Shown piece by piece: positions 8,874-14,766 of a DNA stretch of 16,607 nucleotides; within the stretch, counting starts at the first letter, position 1; each line of letters begins with the position of its first letter. The DNA is taken from positions 1 to 16,607 of the forward strand of contig SVKT01000022.1 in the NCBI GenBank assembly GCA_015068335.1. The letters run 5' to 3'. Origin of the DNA: Oscillospiraceae bacterium (lineage in GTDB: Bacteria; Bacillota; Clostridia; Oscillospirales; Oscillospiraceae). A program made the position numbers and the translations under genes. The notes under the pieces are model-generated. The model worked only from the letters and a program-made list of their open reading frames with translations, ran no database searches and had not been told where the DNA came from.

Positions 8874-9073
8874 GAAGAAGCCGTCTCTTTTGCCTGCTTT
8901 TCCTGCATTTTCTTCTGTAAGTTTCCGCGCATCACACACTCGCCGGAAACGATGCACTGCCCACAATGACAGCAGCCCATCGCCCCGCCTTTTTTCGGGT
9001 CACTGGCGTTGCCCCAGAACCACGCGCCGACCGTAAGCAGCAAACCGACACCAATCAAAAAGAACCACTGCAT
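8870..9073 (-). CDS. Small Cys-rich single-pass membrane protein, unknown
   Basis: A 67-residue protein I do not recognise. Residues 2-20 (QWFFLIGVGLLLTVGAWFW) form one membrane helix or uncleaved signal anchor. A Cys-rich patch CCHCGQC follows at 34-40, with a further Cys at 46, and then a charged, Lys-rich tail to the end. The five cysteines and one histidine could bind a metal or iron-sulfur cluster near the membrane, but no family motif proves it. I chose the ATG at 9071-9073 because AAGGAGGG lies about 6 nt upstream; the longer open frame starts beyond the promoter. It has its own promoter (9101-9129). The stop codon lies inside the -35 hexamer of the alaS promoter, so there is no terminator between them and read-through into the T-box leader is possible. 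Confidence 0.82.
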   Translation of the reverse strand: MQWFFLIGVGLLLTVGAWFWGNASDPKKGGAMGCCHCGQCIVSGECVMRGNLQKKMQEKQAKETASS

Positions 9074-9100
9074 CAAGATCCCTCCTTGTACGTTTTCCAA

Positions 9101-9129
9101 ATTATACAAACGCATTTGTGCGACGTCAG
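9101..9129 (-). promoter_or_regulatory. SigA-type promoter for the small Cys-rich gene
   Basis: On the minus strand, CTGACG (9124-9129) and a perfect TATAAT (9101-9106) are separated by 17 nt. The predicted start near 9095 gives a leader of about 20 nt. Confidence 0.68.
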
Positions 9130-9142
9130 TTGCATCTGCAAC
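9129..9142. repeat. Perfect palindrome at the minus promoter
   Basis: GTTGCA and TGCAAC are 6-bp perfect arms around TC. The site abuts the -35 of the minus-strand promoter and could be an operator in this divergent intergenic region. Confidence 0.4.
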
Positions 9143-9156
9143 AAATTGAAACACAC

Positions 9157-9175
9157 AAAAATACCTCGTATTTTT
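9157..9175. repeat. Perfect inverted repeat upstream of the DUF5662-type gene
   Basis: AAAAATAC and GTATTTTT are 8-bp perfect arms around CTC. It covers the -35 region of the plus-strand promoter, which otherwise lacks a good -35. A regulator site is plausible; as a terminator the A-T stem with a 3-nt loop would be weak. Confidence 0.45.
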
Positions 9176-9185
9176 CTGCGGGATA

Positions 9186-9194
9186 TGATATACT
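9186..9194 (+). promoter_or_regulatory. Extended -10 promoter for the DUF5662-type gene
   Basis: TG-A-TATACT (TG at 9186-9187, hexamer at 9189-9194) is an extended -10 element. No good -35 is seen at 16-18 nt upstream, where the inverted repeat lies, so activation by a bound protein is possible. Confidence 0.45.
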
Positions 9195-9224
9195 TCTCTT
9201 AGTTTGGGACACGAGGTGAGCGCT

Positions 9225-9755
9225 GTGCAGTTTTTGGCCCATTTGAAGACGGTGAATCGCCACAGGGCGCTGGTTCGGAAGTATTGCTTCCGGCTGGGCC
9301 TGTATTGGCAGGGATTGACCCACGATCTGTCAAAATATTCCCCGGTGGAGTTTTTTGCGGGCGTGAAATACTACCAGGGCAATCGCAGCCCCAACGACCA
9401 GCAGCGCAGACTGTTCGGGTACAGTGAAGCCTGGATCCACCACAAAGGCCGCAACCGCCATCACTTTGAATACTGGACGGATTACAGCCCCAGCGGCATC
9501 GGTATCGACGGCGTGGAAATGCCGAAAAAATATGTGGCAGAGATGTTCTGCGACAGGCTTGCCGCCAGTAAGGTCTATCGGGGCGCGGACTTTCAGCCGG
9601 GAGATCCTTACAATTTCTTCCTGCGGGGAAAGGATCGTCGACTGCTGCTCCATCCTGCCACGGCAGAACTGCTGGAACGGATGCTGATCGTCCTGCGGGA
9701 CGAGGGCGAGGATACCGCCTTTGATTTCGTCCGTCACGAGATCCTTGGGAAATGA
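9225..9755 (+). CDS. DUF5662-type protein
   Basis: A 176-residue soluble protein of unknown function. The blocks HLKTVNRHRALVRKYCFRLG, YWQGLTHDLSKYSPVEFF, YYQGNRSPN, AWIHHKGRNRHHFEYW and PKKYVAEMFCDRLAASK fit the DUF5662 family as I remember it. The many conserved His and Asp residues (H in THD, HH in IHHKG, HH in RHHFEYW, D in FCDR) suggest a metal-dependent enzyme resembling HD-type hydrolases, which is inference. I chose the GTG start at 9225-9227 because GAGGTGAG lies 4-5 nt upstream; an in-frame TTG at 9204 has no ribosome binding site. It is monocistronic, divergent from the small Cys-rich gene, and has an intrinsic terminator right after the stop codon. Confidence 0.85.
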   Translation: MQFLAHLKTVNRHRALVRKYCFRLGLYWQGLTHDLSKYSPVEFFAGVKYYQGNRSPNDQQRRLFGYSEAWIHHKGRNRHHFEYWTDYSPSGIGIDGVEMPKKYVAEMFCDRLAASKVYRGADFQPGDPYNFFLRGKDRRLLLHPATAELLERMLIVLRDEGEDTAFDFVRHEILGK

Positions 9756-9758
9756 GAA

Positions 9759-9791
9759 GATCGCTGGAGTTTGCTCCGGCGATCCTTTTTT
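9759..9791 (+). terminator. Intrinsic terminator of the DUF5662-type gene
   Basis: The 11-bp stem GATCGCTGGAG/CTCCGGCGATC (one G-U pair) with loop TTTG is followed by C and six Ts. It lies between two convergent genes; the minus-strand side has only a poor T-tail. Confidence 0.86.
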
Positions 9792-9793
9792 CT

Positions 9794-10390
9794 TTACTTC
9801 ATCTGTTCCAACAGGTTTACTGCGGCAATTCCTTTTACAGAAAGGCCGATCACACTGATTCCGCCGGCGATCAGTCCAATTGCCACCATTCCCAGAGAAA
9901 TCCCGCCAAAAGCGATCATACCAACGGACAGCAGTCCGGCCGAAATCAGGCCAATGCTGATCCCACCAACCGCAAAATTACCAATGGCGATGATACCCAC
10001 GGCACAGTTGTACCGGTTAGGTTTGCGGTCGCGGCCAAAGCGGATCGATACCAGCGGAAGACCAAACAGTTTTTTCTGACTGGTGTAACTGTAATAGGAG
10101 CCAAAGGCGCGATGGTACTCCCCTTCCAGTTCTTTCAGACGCTGTTCAAAGCCTGTGGGATCGGCAGATTCGTCCGTGCGCTCCATCGCCGTTATTCCGT
10201 CTTTCACCAGATAATCCACACTGACGCCAAAGAAATCAGACAGGGCGATCAGTTTTCCCAGTTCCGGCATAGCGACGCCGCTTTCCCACTTGCTCACCGA
10301 CTGACGCGTAACGCCAAGACGGTCTGCCAGTTGTTCCTGCGAAATTCCCTCTCTGCGTCGCAGTTCCATCAGTTTTTCCGAAAATCCCAT
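9794..10390 (-). CDS. XRE-family HTH protein with C-terminal glycine-pentad repeat domain
   Basis: A 198-residue two-part protein. Residues 1-65 are a clear XRE helix-turn-helix (EGISQEQLADRLGVTRQSVSKWESG, then FFGVSVDYLVKDG). Residues 66-128 form a polar linker. From 130 to 189 an uncharged, hydrophobic repeat has glycine at exactly every fifth residue, at 132, 137, 142 and so on to 187: twelve in a row, usually with Ala or Ser two residues earlier. This could be a membrane-embedded region or a pentad beta-solenoid; the sequence alone does not decide. A membrane-tethered regulator is therefore possible. The start ATG at 10388-10390 has GGAGG about 6 nt upstream, and a promoter lies at 10423-10451. 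It stands alone. I know similar HTH proteins with hydrophobic C-termini in Clostridia but no assigned target. Confidence 0.9.
   Translation of the reverse strand: MGFSEKLMELRRREGISQEQLADRLGVTRQSVSKWESGVAMPELGKLIALSDFFGVSVDYLVKDGITAMERTDESADPTGFEQRLKELEGEYHRAFGSYYSYTSQKKLFGLPLVSIRFGRDRKPNRYNCAVGIIAIGNFAVGGISIGLISAGLLSVGMIAFGGISLGMVAIGLIAGGISVIGLSVKGIAAVNLLEQMK
9824..10003 (-). repeat. Coding repeat: twelve 5-residue units with invariant glycine
   Basis: Residues 130-189 of the HTH protein. The unit is roughly [A/S]-hydrophobic-G-x-hydrophobic, for example AIGNF, SIGLI, SAGLL, SVGMI, SLGMV, AIGLI. The period is exact at 15 nt with no gap, but codons differ between units, so the repeat is kept at the protein rather than the DNA level. 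Confidence 0.85.
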
Positions 10391-10422
10391 ACCGTTCCTC
10401 CGCTTTTCAAAAACATATCCCG

Positions 10423-10451
10423 ATCATAGACCGCCCTCCGCGCTTTGACAA
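10423..10451 (-). promoter_or_regulatory. SigA-type promoter for the HTH pentad-repeat gene
   Basis: On the minus strand, TTGTCA (10446-10451) and TATGAT (10423-10428) are separated by 17 nt. The spacer and -35 lie inside the long GC-rich hairpin at 10431-10472. Confidence 0.65.
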
Positions 10452-10472
10452 GAACGCGGAGGGTGGTTTTTT
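10431..10472 (+). terminator. Terminator-like hairpin oriented on the plus strand
   Basis: A 12-bp GC-rich stem (CCGCCCTCCGCG with CGCGGAGGGTGG, one G-U pair) and 12-nt loop is followed on the plus strand by six Ts. No plus-strand gene lies just upstream (the nearest ends at 9755). Read on the minus strand it would end the U32 transcript, but the tail there is TCTATGATC. It overlaps the HTH promoter. Confidence 0.6.
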
Positions 10473-10519
10473 GTCAACCGGCGGTTGCACACCTTCTCGC
10501 AGAATCGCTTCGGCGTTTG

Positions 10520-11749
10520 TTATTTGGCGGATAATTCCACCGCACGGCGTACCAGTGTCATAGACGGCACGGCGCAGGGCAGTTTCATACGGAAGGTCAT
10601 CTGAGGCGTCCGGGGTTCTTCCAGCATCTCCCCTGCCTCATCCTGCATAACCGGAGCAGTCATCGCAAGAGGGCGGAGGTTTGGGCCGACCAGTTCCACT
10701 TCGTCGCCGGTGCGGAACTTATTGCGCAGGGACAGGACGGCGTTGCCGTCTTTGTCGCACTCTGTGACAAGTGCAACCACTTGCCACTCTCTGATGTATC
10801 TGGAATTTTCATAAAACTGTCCGGGGTAACCGTAGTAAAATCCGGTGGAATAGGGGCGGTGACTTACGTGGTCCACTTCGTCGCGCCAAACCGGGTCAAC
10901 CGGCTTTCCGGCGGCAACGGCATCCAGACAATGGCGATAAGCGCCGGTAACGATGGCTGCATAATAGGCGGACTTCGCCCGACCCTCGATTTTCAGACTG
11001 CTCAATCCGGCGTCGATCAGGTCGTCCAGATGGTCGATCATACACATATCTCTGGAATTGAGGATGTACGTTCCCTTTTCGTCTTCCTCGATGGGGAAAT
11101 ACTCGTCAGGACGCTTCTCCTCCATCAGAGCGTACTGATAGCGACAGGGCTGGGCGCAGGCACCGCGGCTGGAATCCCGGCCGGTCATATAGTTGCTCAA
11201 AAGGCATCTGCCGGAGTAACTCACGCACATAGCGCCGTGGACAAAGGCCTCGATTTCCAGTTCTTTCGGGGTCTTTTCCCGGATGAGACGAATCTCTTCC
11301 AGCCCCACCTCTCTGGCGAGGATCACGCGGGAGGCGCCCAGATCATACCAGGCCCGCGCTGTTTCGTAGTTGCAGATACTTGCCTGGGTGGAGATGTGGC
11401 GCTGGCAGCGGGGCGCATACCTCTCCGCCATACGGAAGGCGCCCAGATCGGCTACAATGATGGCGTCAACACCGGCGTCATTCAGCAGTTCCAGGTGCGC
11501 CGGCAGACGGACGATCTCGTCGTTGCGGGGCATCGTGTTGATGGTACAATGCACCCGTACGCCGTGGCGGTGGGCATAGTCCACCGCCTGACGCAGTTCT
11601 TCGGGCGTAAAGTTTCCGGCAAAGGCACGCATACCAAAATCCGTGCCGGCCAGATATACGGCGTCCGCGCCGTACAGAACAGCCATTTTCAGCCGTTCCA
11701 TATCGCCGGCAGGCGCCAGCAACTCGGGAATTTGTTTCTTATCCAGCAT
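10520..11749 (-). CDS. U32-family peptidase-like protein, tRNA hydroxylation (TrhP-like)
   Basis: A 409-residue U32-family protein. Members named TrhP (YegQ in E. coli, YrrN/YrrO in Bacillus) are needed to make 5-hydroxyuridine at the tRNA wobble position from prephenate. The N-terminal barrel begins PELLAPAGDMERLKMAVLYGADAVYL. The signature EAFVHGAMCVSYSGRCLLSNY is followed by GACAQPCRYQY. Four cysteines (about C175, C182, C198, C202) are placed as in members thought to bind an iron-sulfur cluster. The C-terminal domain (after about 320) is short. I chose the ATG at 11747-11749, which overlaps the end of mltG by 11 nt; a GTG at 11756 would add three residues. No strong ribosome binding site is seen, so coupling to mltG is likely. 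Which TrhP paralogue this is, and its real activity, are not decided here. Confidence 0.88.
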   Translation of the reverse strand: MLDKKQIPELLAPAGDMERLKMAVLYGADAVYLAGTDFGMRAFAGNFTPEELRQAVDYAHRHGVRVHCTINTMPRNDEIVRLPAHLELLNDAGVDAIIVADLGAFRMAERYAPRCQRHISTQASICNYETARAWYDLGASRVILAREVGLEEIRLIREKTPKELEIEAFVHGAMCVSYSGRCLLSNYMTGRDSSRGACAQPCRYQYALMEEKRPDEYFPIEEDEKGTYILNSRDMCMIDHLDDLIDAGLSSLKIEGRAKSAYYAAIVTGAYRHCLDAVAAGKPVDPVWRDEVDHVSHRPYSTGFYYGYPGQFYENSRYIREWQVVALVTECDKDGNAVLSLRNKFRTGDEVELVGPNLRPLAMTAPVMQDEAGEMLEEPRTPQMTFRMKLPCAVPSMTLVRRAVELSAK

Positions 11750-12908
11750 AATTACCACTGTTCAGGAAGTTGTTGTGTTCTTGCAGCGTTCTGGAGAAAT
11801 GATGTCTTCCGTCCTTCCCCAGCGCGTAGTAATAATATCTTGTGTTTTCCGGTTCAAGAGCCGCTTGCAGCGATGCCAAGCCGGGGTTTGCGATGGCGCT
11901 GGGCGGAAGCGCCGCATACTTGTAGAGGTTGTAGGGGGAATCCAGTTCCTTATCAGCCGCCGTGATCTGGGTCGTTCCCTCGGGAAGAACATACAGCAAA
12001 GATGCATCGATGTTCAACATCGCCAGCGTGCCGTGTCTGCCATCGGTATCGTTCAGTCGGTTATAGATGACGGAGGCGATCTTTTTCCGGTCGCTTCCAT
12101 CCGTCTCCTTTTCGATCAGAGAGGCGATGGTTACGATATCCTTCATCGTGTAGCCCTTGGATTCCGCCTGCGCCACCAGTTCCGCGTCCAGAGAATTGTA
12201 CTTGTTTCGGAAGTTCTTCAAAAACTTACTCAGGGCGGCTTCGGGGTTGTGTCCCACGTAGAACGTGTACGTATCCGGGAAGAGATAGCCTTCCAGCCGG
12301 GTAATATCCTGGGACTCATTGTCGATGAAATCAAAATCAAACTTGGCTGTCTTCGCGGCTTCCAGCAGGTTTTTCTCGGTATTCACACCGCTTTTGGCCA
12401 GCAATTTGATGGTTTGTCTCACCGAATACCCCTCCGGGATCGTAACATCCACGGTTTCGGAAACGGCGCTGCCGGGCCGCATACCAACGATCAGGGCGCG
12501 GTAATCCATCTCTTTGTTCAGCGTATAGAGACCCATACCGATCTTTTCATCGGCATTTGCAAACATTGCAAACAGTTTGAAGAACCACTTGTACTCGATC
12601 AGGCCAGCCTCTTCCAGTTTATTGGCCACGGTTCGGACCGTATCCTCCTCTGTGATCTGCACGACAACGGTATCCTCCTTGGTGCCTTTGTTGAAGGCAC
12701 AGAGGTCACTTGCCAGTTTCCAGCCCACGCAGGCCAGCACGGCAGAGGTCAGCAGCACCAGCATAGCGTACAGGATCATATTCAGCAGCGGGCTTCCGCT
12801 CTGCTGCGGCGGTTTGCTGCCCTGTCTGTTTTGATCGGGATGCCGTTCCTGCCGCCGCACCTTTTCCGTATTCCAGCGGGCAGTATCTCCGTTATTGAAT
12901 TCAGACAT
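11739..12908 (-). CDS. mltG: Endolytic murein transglycosylase MltG
   Basis: A membrane-bound YceG-like lytic transglycosylase that cuts nascent peptidoglycan strands. The 389 residues begin with a polar cytoplasmic tail (1-40) and one membrane helix (about 42-66). A LysM-like region (about 80-160) and the catalytic domain follow, with EGYLFPDTY (206-214), SLIEKET (263-269, catalytic Glu E266 by analogy with E. coli E218), the VIYNRL block, and SPYNLY with LPPSAIANPG (324-343). The ATG at 12906-12908 has GGGAGG about 6 nt upstream; an upstream in-frame TTG would add one residue. In Bacillus the order is mltG, trmR, trhP1, trhP2; here the U32 gene follows mltG directly. I see no reliable promoter in the 135 bp before it. 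Confidence 0.95.
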   Translation of the reverse strand: MSEFNNGDTARWNTEKVRRQERHPDQNRQGSKPPQQSGSPLLNMILYAMLVLLTSAVLACVGWKLASDLCAFNKGTKEDTVVVQITEEDTVRTVANKLEEAGLIEYKWFFKLFAMFANADEKIGMGLYTLNKEMDYRALIVGMRPGSAVSETVDVTIPEGYSVRQTIKLLAKSGVNTEKNLLEAAKTAKFDFDFIDNESQDITRLEGYLFPDTYTFYVGHNPEAALSKFLKNFRNKYNSLDAELVAQAESKGYTMKDIVTIASLIEKETDGSDRKKIASVIYNRLNDTDGRHGTLAMLNIDASLLYVLPEGTTQITAADKELDSPYNLYKYAALPPSAIANPGLASLQAALEPENTRYYYYALGKDGRHHFSRTLQEHNNFLNSGNYAG

Positions 12909-13043
12909 CAAATCCTCCCATCTCCGTTTCCGTTGAAACGGCAGAACTCCAAACGCTTTTTTAGCGCTTTCCGTAAATTTTCAAATGGTCAGGCTCGCGA
13001 TTTGCCGTTCGCGCATAGACTGTCACAAAGCGAGGTGATATCT

Positions 13044-13196
13044 ATGTGCTTTCACAACGGCAACAACGACTGCTCCTGCCTGTGGCTCATTATCATCGTG
13101 ATCCTGCTCCTGTGCTGCTGCAACAGCGGAAACAGTTGCGGGGACCATCACCACGGGCACGGCTGCGGCTGTGATGAAGGGTGCAGTTGCTGCTGA
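13044..13196 (+). CDS. 50-residue Cys/His-rich membrane peptide
   Basis: A tiny gene with a good ribosome binding site (GAGGTGAT about 6 nt before the ATG) and 50 codons. The peptide has a short polar N-terminus (MCFHNGNNDCSC), one hydrophobic helix (LWLIIIVILLL, 13-23) and a tail of CCC, HHHGH and CGC, ending GCSCC. In total 12 of 50 residues are Cys and 5 are His. That composition suggests metal binding at the membrane, but I do not recognise the family. Other small Gly/Cys-rich membrane peptides in Firmicutes are made in sporulation; a CATAGACT upstream (13014-13021) resembles a SigE/SigK -10, with no clear -35. A GC-rich hairpin follows the stop codon. It is divergent from mltG. Chance antisense coding is unlikely here because it lies entirely outside mltG. 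Confidence 0.75.
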   Translation: MCFHNGNNDCSCLWLIIIVILLLCCCNSGNSCGDHHHGHGCGCDEGCSCC

Positions 13197-13208
13197 TACC
13201 TAACAGAT

Positions 13209-13228
13209 CGGGACGCGGAAGCGTCCCG
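13209..13228. terminator. Hairpin between convergent genes
   Basis: CGGGACGC and GCGTCCCG are 8-bp perfect arms around GGAA, 12 nt after the peptide gene and 26 nt after the tmk stop codon on the other strand. The plus side continues GTTTGCC and the minus side ATCTGTT, so the U-tract is weak in both directions. Probably a bidirectional terminator. Confidence 0.6.
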
Positions 13229-13254
13229 GTTTGCCACATCGTGCCGGGACAGGC

Positions 13255-13920
13255 TTACAGGATCGATTTTACGATCCCAAGCACCTGGGCGTGAATGTCC
13301 TCCGGTGTACGGGGCTCATCGCCGTCGGCGCAGTTGATCACCGTCCAGCCGCAGGTTTTCACCACTTCACGGGCGCCTTCGCGGCAGCGTTTCAGGTAGT
13401 CCGCGTCCTGTTCGTGAATGTCGGCGTGAGTGCCGGTGGCCGCCTCACGGCGGCGCATCATCTTCTCCGTGATCTCGGTGGGCATATCCAGATAGATCAC
13501 CAGATCCGGCTTCGGCAGTCCCAGCAGGCGATACTCCGTATCAAACAGCCAGTTCAGATAGGTCTCCCGCTCCCCTGCCGGCAGTTTGGAGGCCTGATGC
13601 ACCGCGTTGGAGGTGGTATAGCGATCCGCTACAACCAGACCGCCCTGCTCATAAAACGCCCCCCAATCCTGCTTGTAGGATGCAAAGCGGTCCATAGCAT
13701 AGAACATCGATGCGGCGTAGGCATTCACATCACCGGGTTTTTTGCCCAGATTTCCATCCAAATATTCCTGCACCATAGCGGCGGAGGGCTTTCCGTACCG
13801 GGGAAAATCGATCTTTTGGTACGGCGTGCCCATCTGTTCCAGCGCGCGGCAGAGCAGCCTCGTCTGCGTGGCCTTGCCGGAGCCGTCCGTACCTTCAAAT
13901 ACGATGAGTTTTCCGTTCAT
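13255..13920 (-). CDS. tmk: Thymidylate (dTMP) kinase, Clostridia-type
   Basis: A P-loop kinase that turns dTMP into dTDP for DNA synthesis. It has 221 residues. The Walker A motif is EGTDGSGKATQT (9-20), with Ala where most dTMP kinases have Thr after the GK. DRYTTSN (99-105) is the DRY-type motif that binds the nucleotide phosphate, and PDLVIYLDMP (138-147) is the core strand. The NAYAASMFYAMDRFASY block (66-82) marks the Clostridia variant that I recall beside the classical Tmk. I chose the ATG at 13918-13920, which overlaps the stop of the upstream glycosyltransferase in ATGA; AGGAG lies about 10 nt upstream. Because the variant differs from classical Tmk, a broader deoxynucleotide substrate is possible. 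Confidence 0.9.
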   Translation of the reverse strand: MNGKLIVFEGTDGSGKATQTRLLCRALEQMGTPYQKIDFPRYGKPSAAMVQEYLDGNLGKKPGDVNAYAASMFYAMDRFASYKQDWGAFYEQGGLVVADRYTTSNAVHQASKLPAGERETYLNWLFDTEYRLLGLPKPDLVIYLDMPTEITEKMMRRREAATGTHADIHEQDADYLKRCREGAREVVKTCGWTVINCADGDEPRTPEDIHAQVLGIVKSIL

Positions 13921-14636
13921 TTCTGTTTTTTCTCCTGTCTTACGTGTACCAGAAACAGCGGCAGTTTCATCATCCGGCCAATGCGGCGGGGTTCCTTGCA
14001 CAGACGATAAAACCATTCCAGATTGTGGTCGCACCAGAACTTCGGAGCGCGCTCCACTGTGCCGGCAAAGACGTCCATACTTCCGCCAAGTCCGCACAGC
14101 AATTTTGCGCCGGTTGCGACTCCGTTCTTCTTCATCCATTTTTCCTGCTTGGGCGCACCGAGGCAGACAAAGACACAGTCCGCACCGCTGGCGCGAATGT
14201 CGCTCACCACGGCGTCATCCTCTTTGAAATAGCCGTCACGCGTGCCGGCGATCTTCAATCCCGGATGCTTCTCTGCCAGATTTTTGGCTGCCAGTTCCGC
14301 TACGCCGGGTTTCGCTCCCAGCAGATACAGAGACCAGCCGCTCTCTGCCATTTTCTCCACAAGATGCGCACCAAACTCAACGCCGGGCGTTCTTTCTTTC
14401 AGCGGAGTGCCTAGCATAGCGGCCCCCTTGATCACACCGATCCCGTCCGGCAGCACCAGCGCCGCGCCGTTGACGGCGGCATTGGCCTCCGCATCCTCGC
14501 GGCAGACCTCCACGATCTCCGGATTGGGGGTCACCACATAATGAGTCCCCTCGCCGCGCAACAGTTCCACCGCACGATCTACGGCTTCCTGCATCGTCAC
14601 ATTGTCGAATCCGACGCCTAAAACGTCGATACGCAT
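13917..14636 (-). CDS. WecG/TagA/CpsF-family glycosyltransferase
   Basis: A 239-residue GT26-family enzyme. TagA members transfer N-acetylmannosamine to undecaprenyl-diphosphate-GlcNAc, the committed step of wall teichoic acid linkage-unit synthesis. TPNPE (36-40) and LPDGIGVIKG (62-71) hold the Thr and Asp (T36, D64) that match the catalytic pair described for a bacterial TagA. LLGAKPGV, FVCLGAPKQEKW and GLGGSMDVFAGTVERAP are further family blocks. The C-terminal FYRLCKEPRRIGRMMKLPLF is the basic, amphipathic tail thought to dock on the membrane, so the protein looks complete. The ATG at 14634-14636 has GAGGTGG about 4-5 nt upstream, and a good promoter lies at 14671-14699. It is first in a two-gene operon with tmk. 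The acceptor could be a different wall or capsule glycan. Confidence 0.92.
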   Translation of the reverse strand: MRIDVLGVGFDNVTMQEAVDRAVELLRGEGTHYVVTPNPEIVEVCREDAEANAAVNGAALVLPDGIGVIKGAAMLGTPLKERTPGVEFGAHLVEKMAESGWSLYLLGAKPGVAELAAKNLAEKHPGLKIAGTRDGYFKEDDAVVSDIRASGADCVFVCLGAPKQEKWMKKNGVATGAKLLCGLGGSMDVFAGTVERAPKFWCDHNLEWFYRLCKEPRRIGRMMKLPLFLVHVRQEKKQK

Positions 14637-14670
14637 AGCACCACCTCGTTACATACGAATACAGTTTAGT

Positions 14671-14699
14671 ATTATACCACGATTTACCGTTTTTGTCCA
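14671..14699 (-). promoter_or_regulatory. SigA-type promoter for the tagA-tmk operon
   Basis: On the minus strand, TGGACA (14694-14699) and a perfect TATAAT (14671-14676) are separated by 17 nt; TTGGAC with an 18-nt spacer is the alternative. The start near 14664 gives a leader of about 28 nt. Confidence 0.78.
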
Positions 14700-14730
14700 A
14701 CAGAAAACACGGGGCAATTCTGAAATTAAC

Positions 14731-14765
14731 AAACAAAAAAGCGGGGATGTCTTTTCCCCGCTTTT
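14731..14765 (-). terminator. Intrinsic terminator of the EamA transporter gene
   Basis: A 10-bp perfect stem (AAAAGCGGGG/CCCCGCTTTT) with a 9-nt loop, starting right at the stop codon, is followed on the minus strand by TTTTTTGTTTGTT. The plus side also has a T-rich tail, so it may work both ways. Confidence 0.9.
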
Positions 14766-14766
14766 C

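Noticed and set aside
12929..12946. CCGTTT/AAACGG hairpin just before the mltG ribosome binding site
   Set aside because: It is short and could arise by chance; no sign of a known leader structure.
12965..13001. TTGAAA with TAAAAA as a promoter for mltG
   Set aside because: The spacing is only 15-16 nt and the -10 is poor, so I do not call a promoter for mltG.
11643..13043. Long plus-strand frame running into the 50-residue peptide gene
   Set aside because: The part before 13044 is antisense to mltG and U32. Only the last 50 codons, with their own ATG and ribosome binding site outside mltG, look real.
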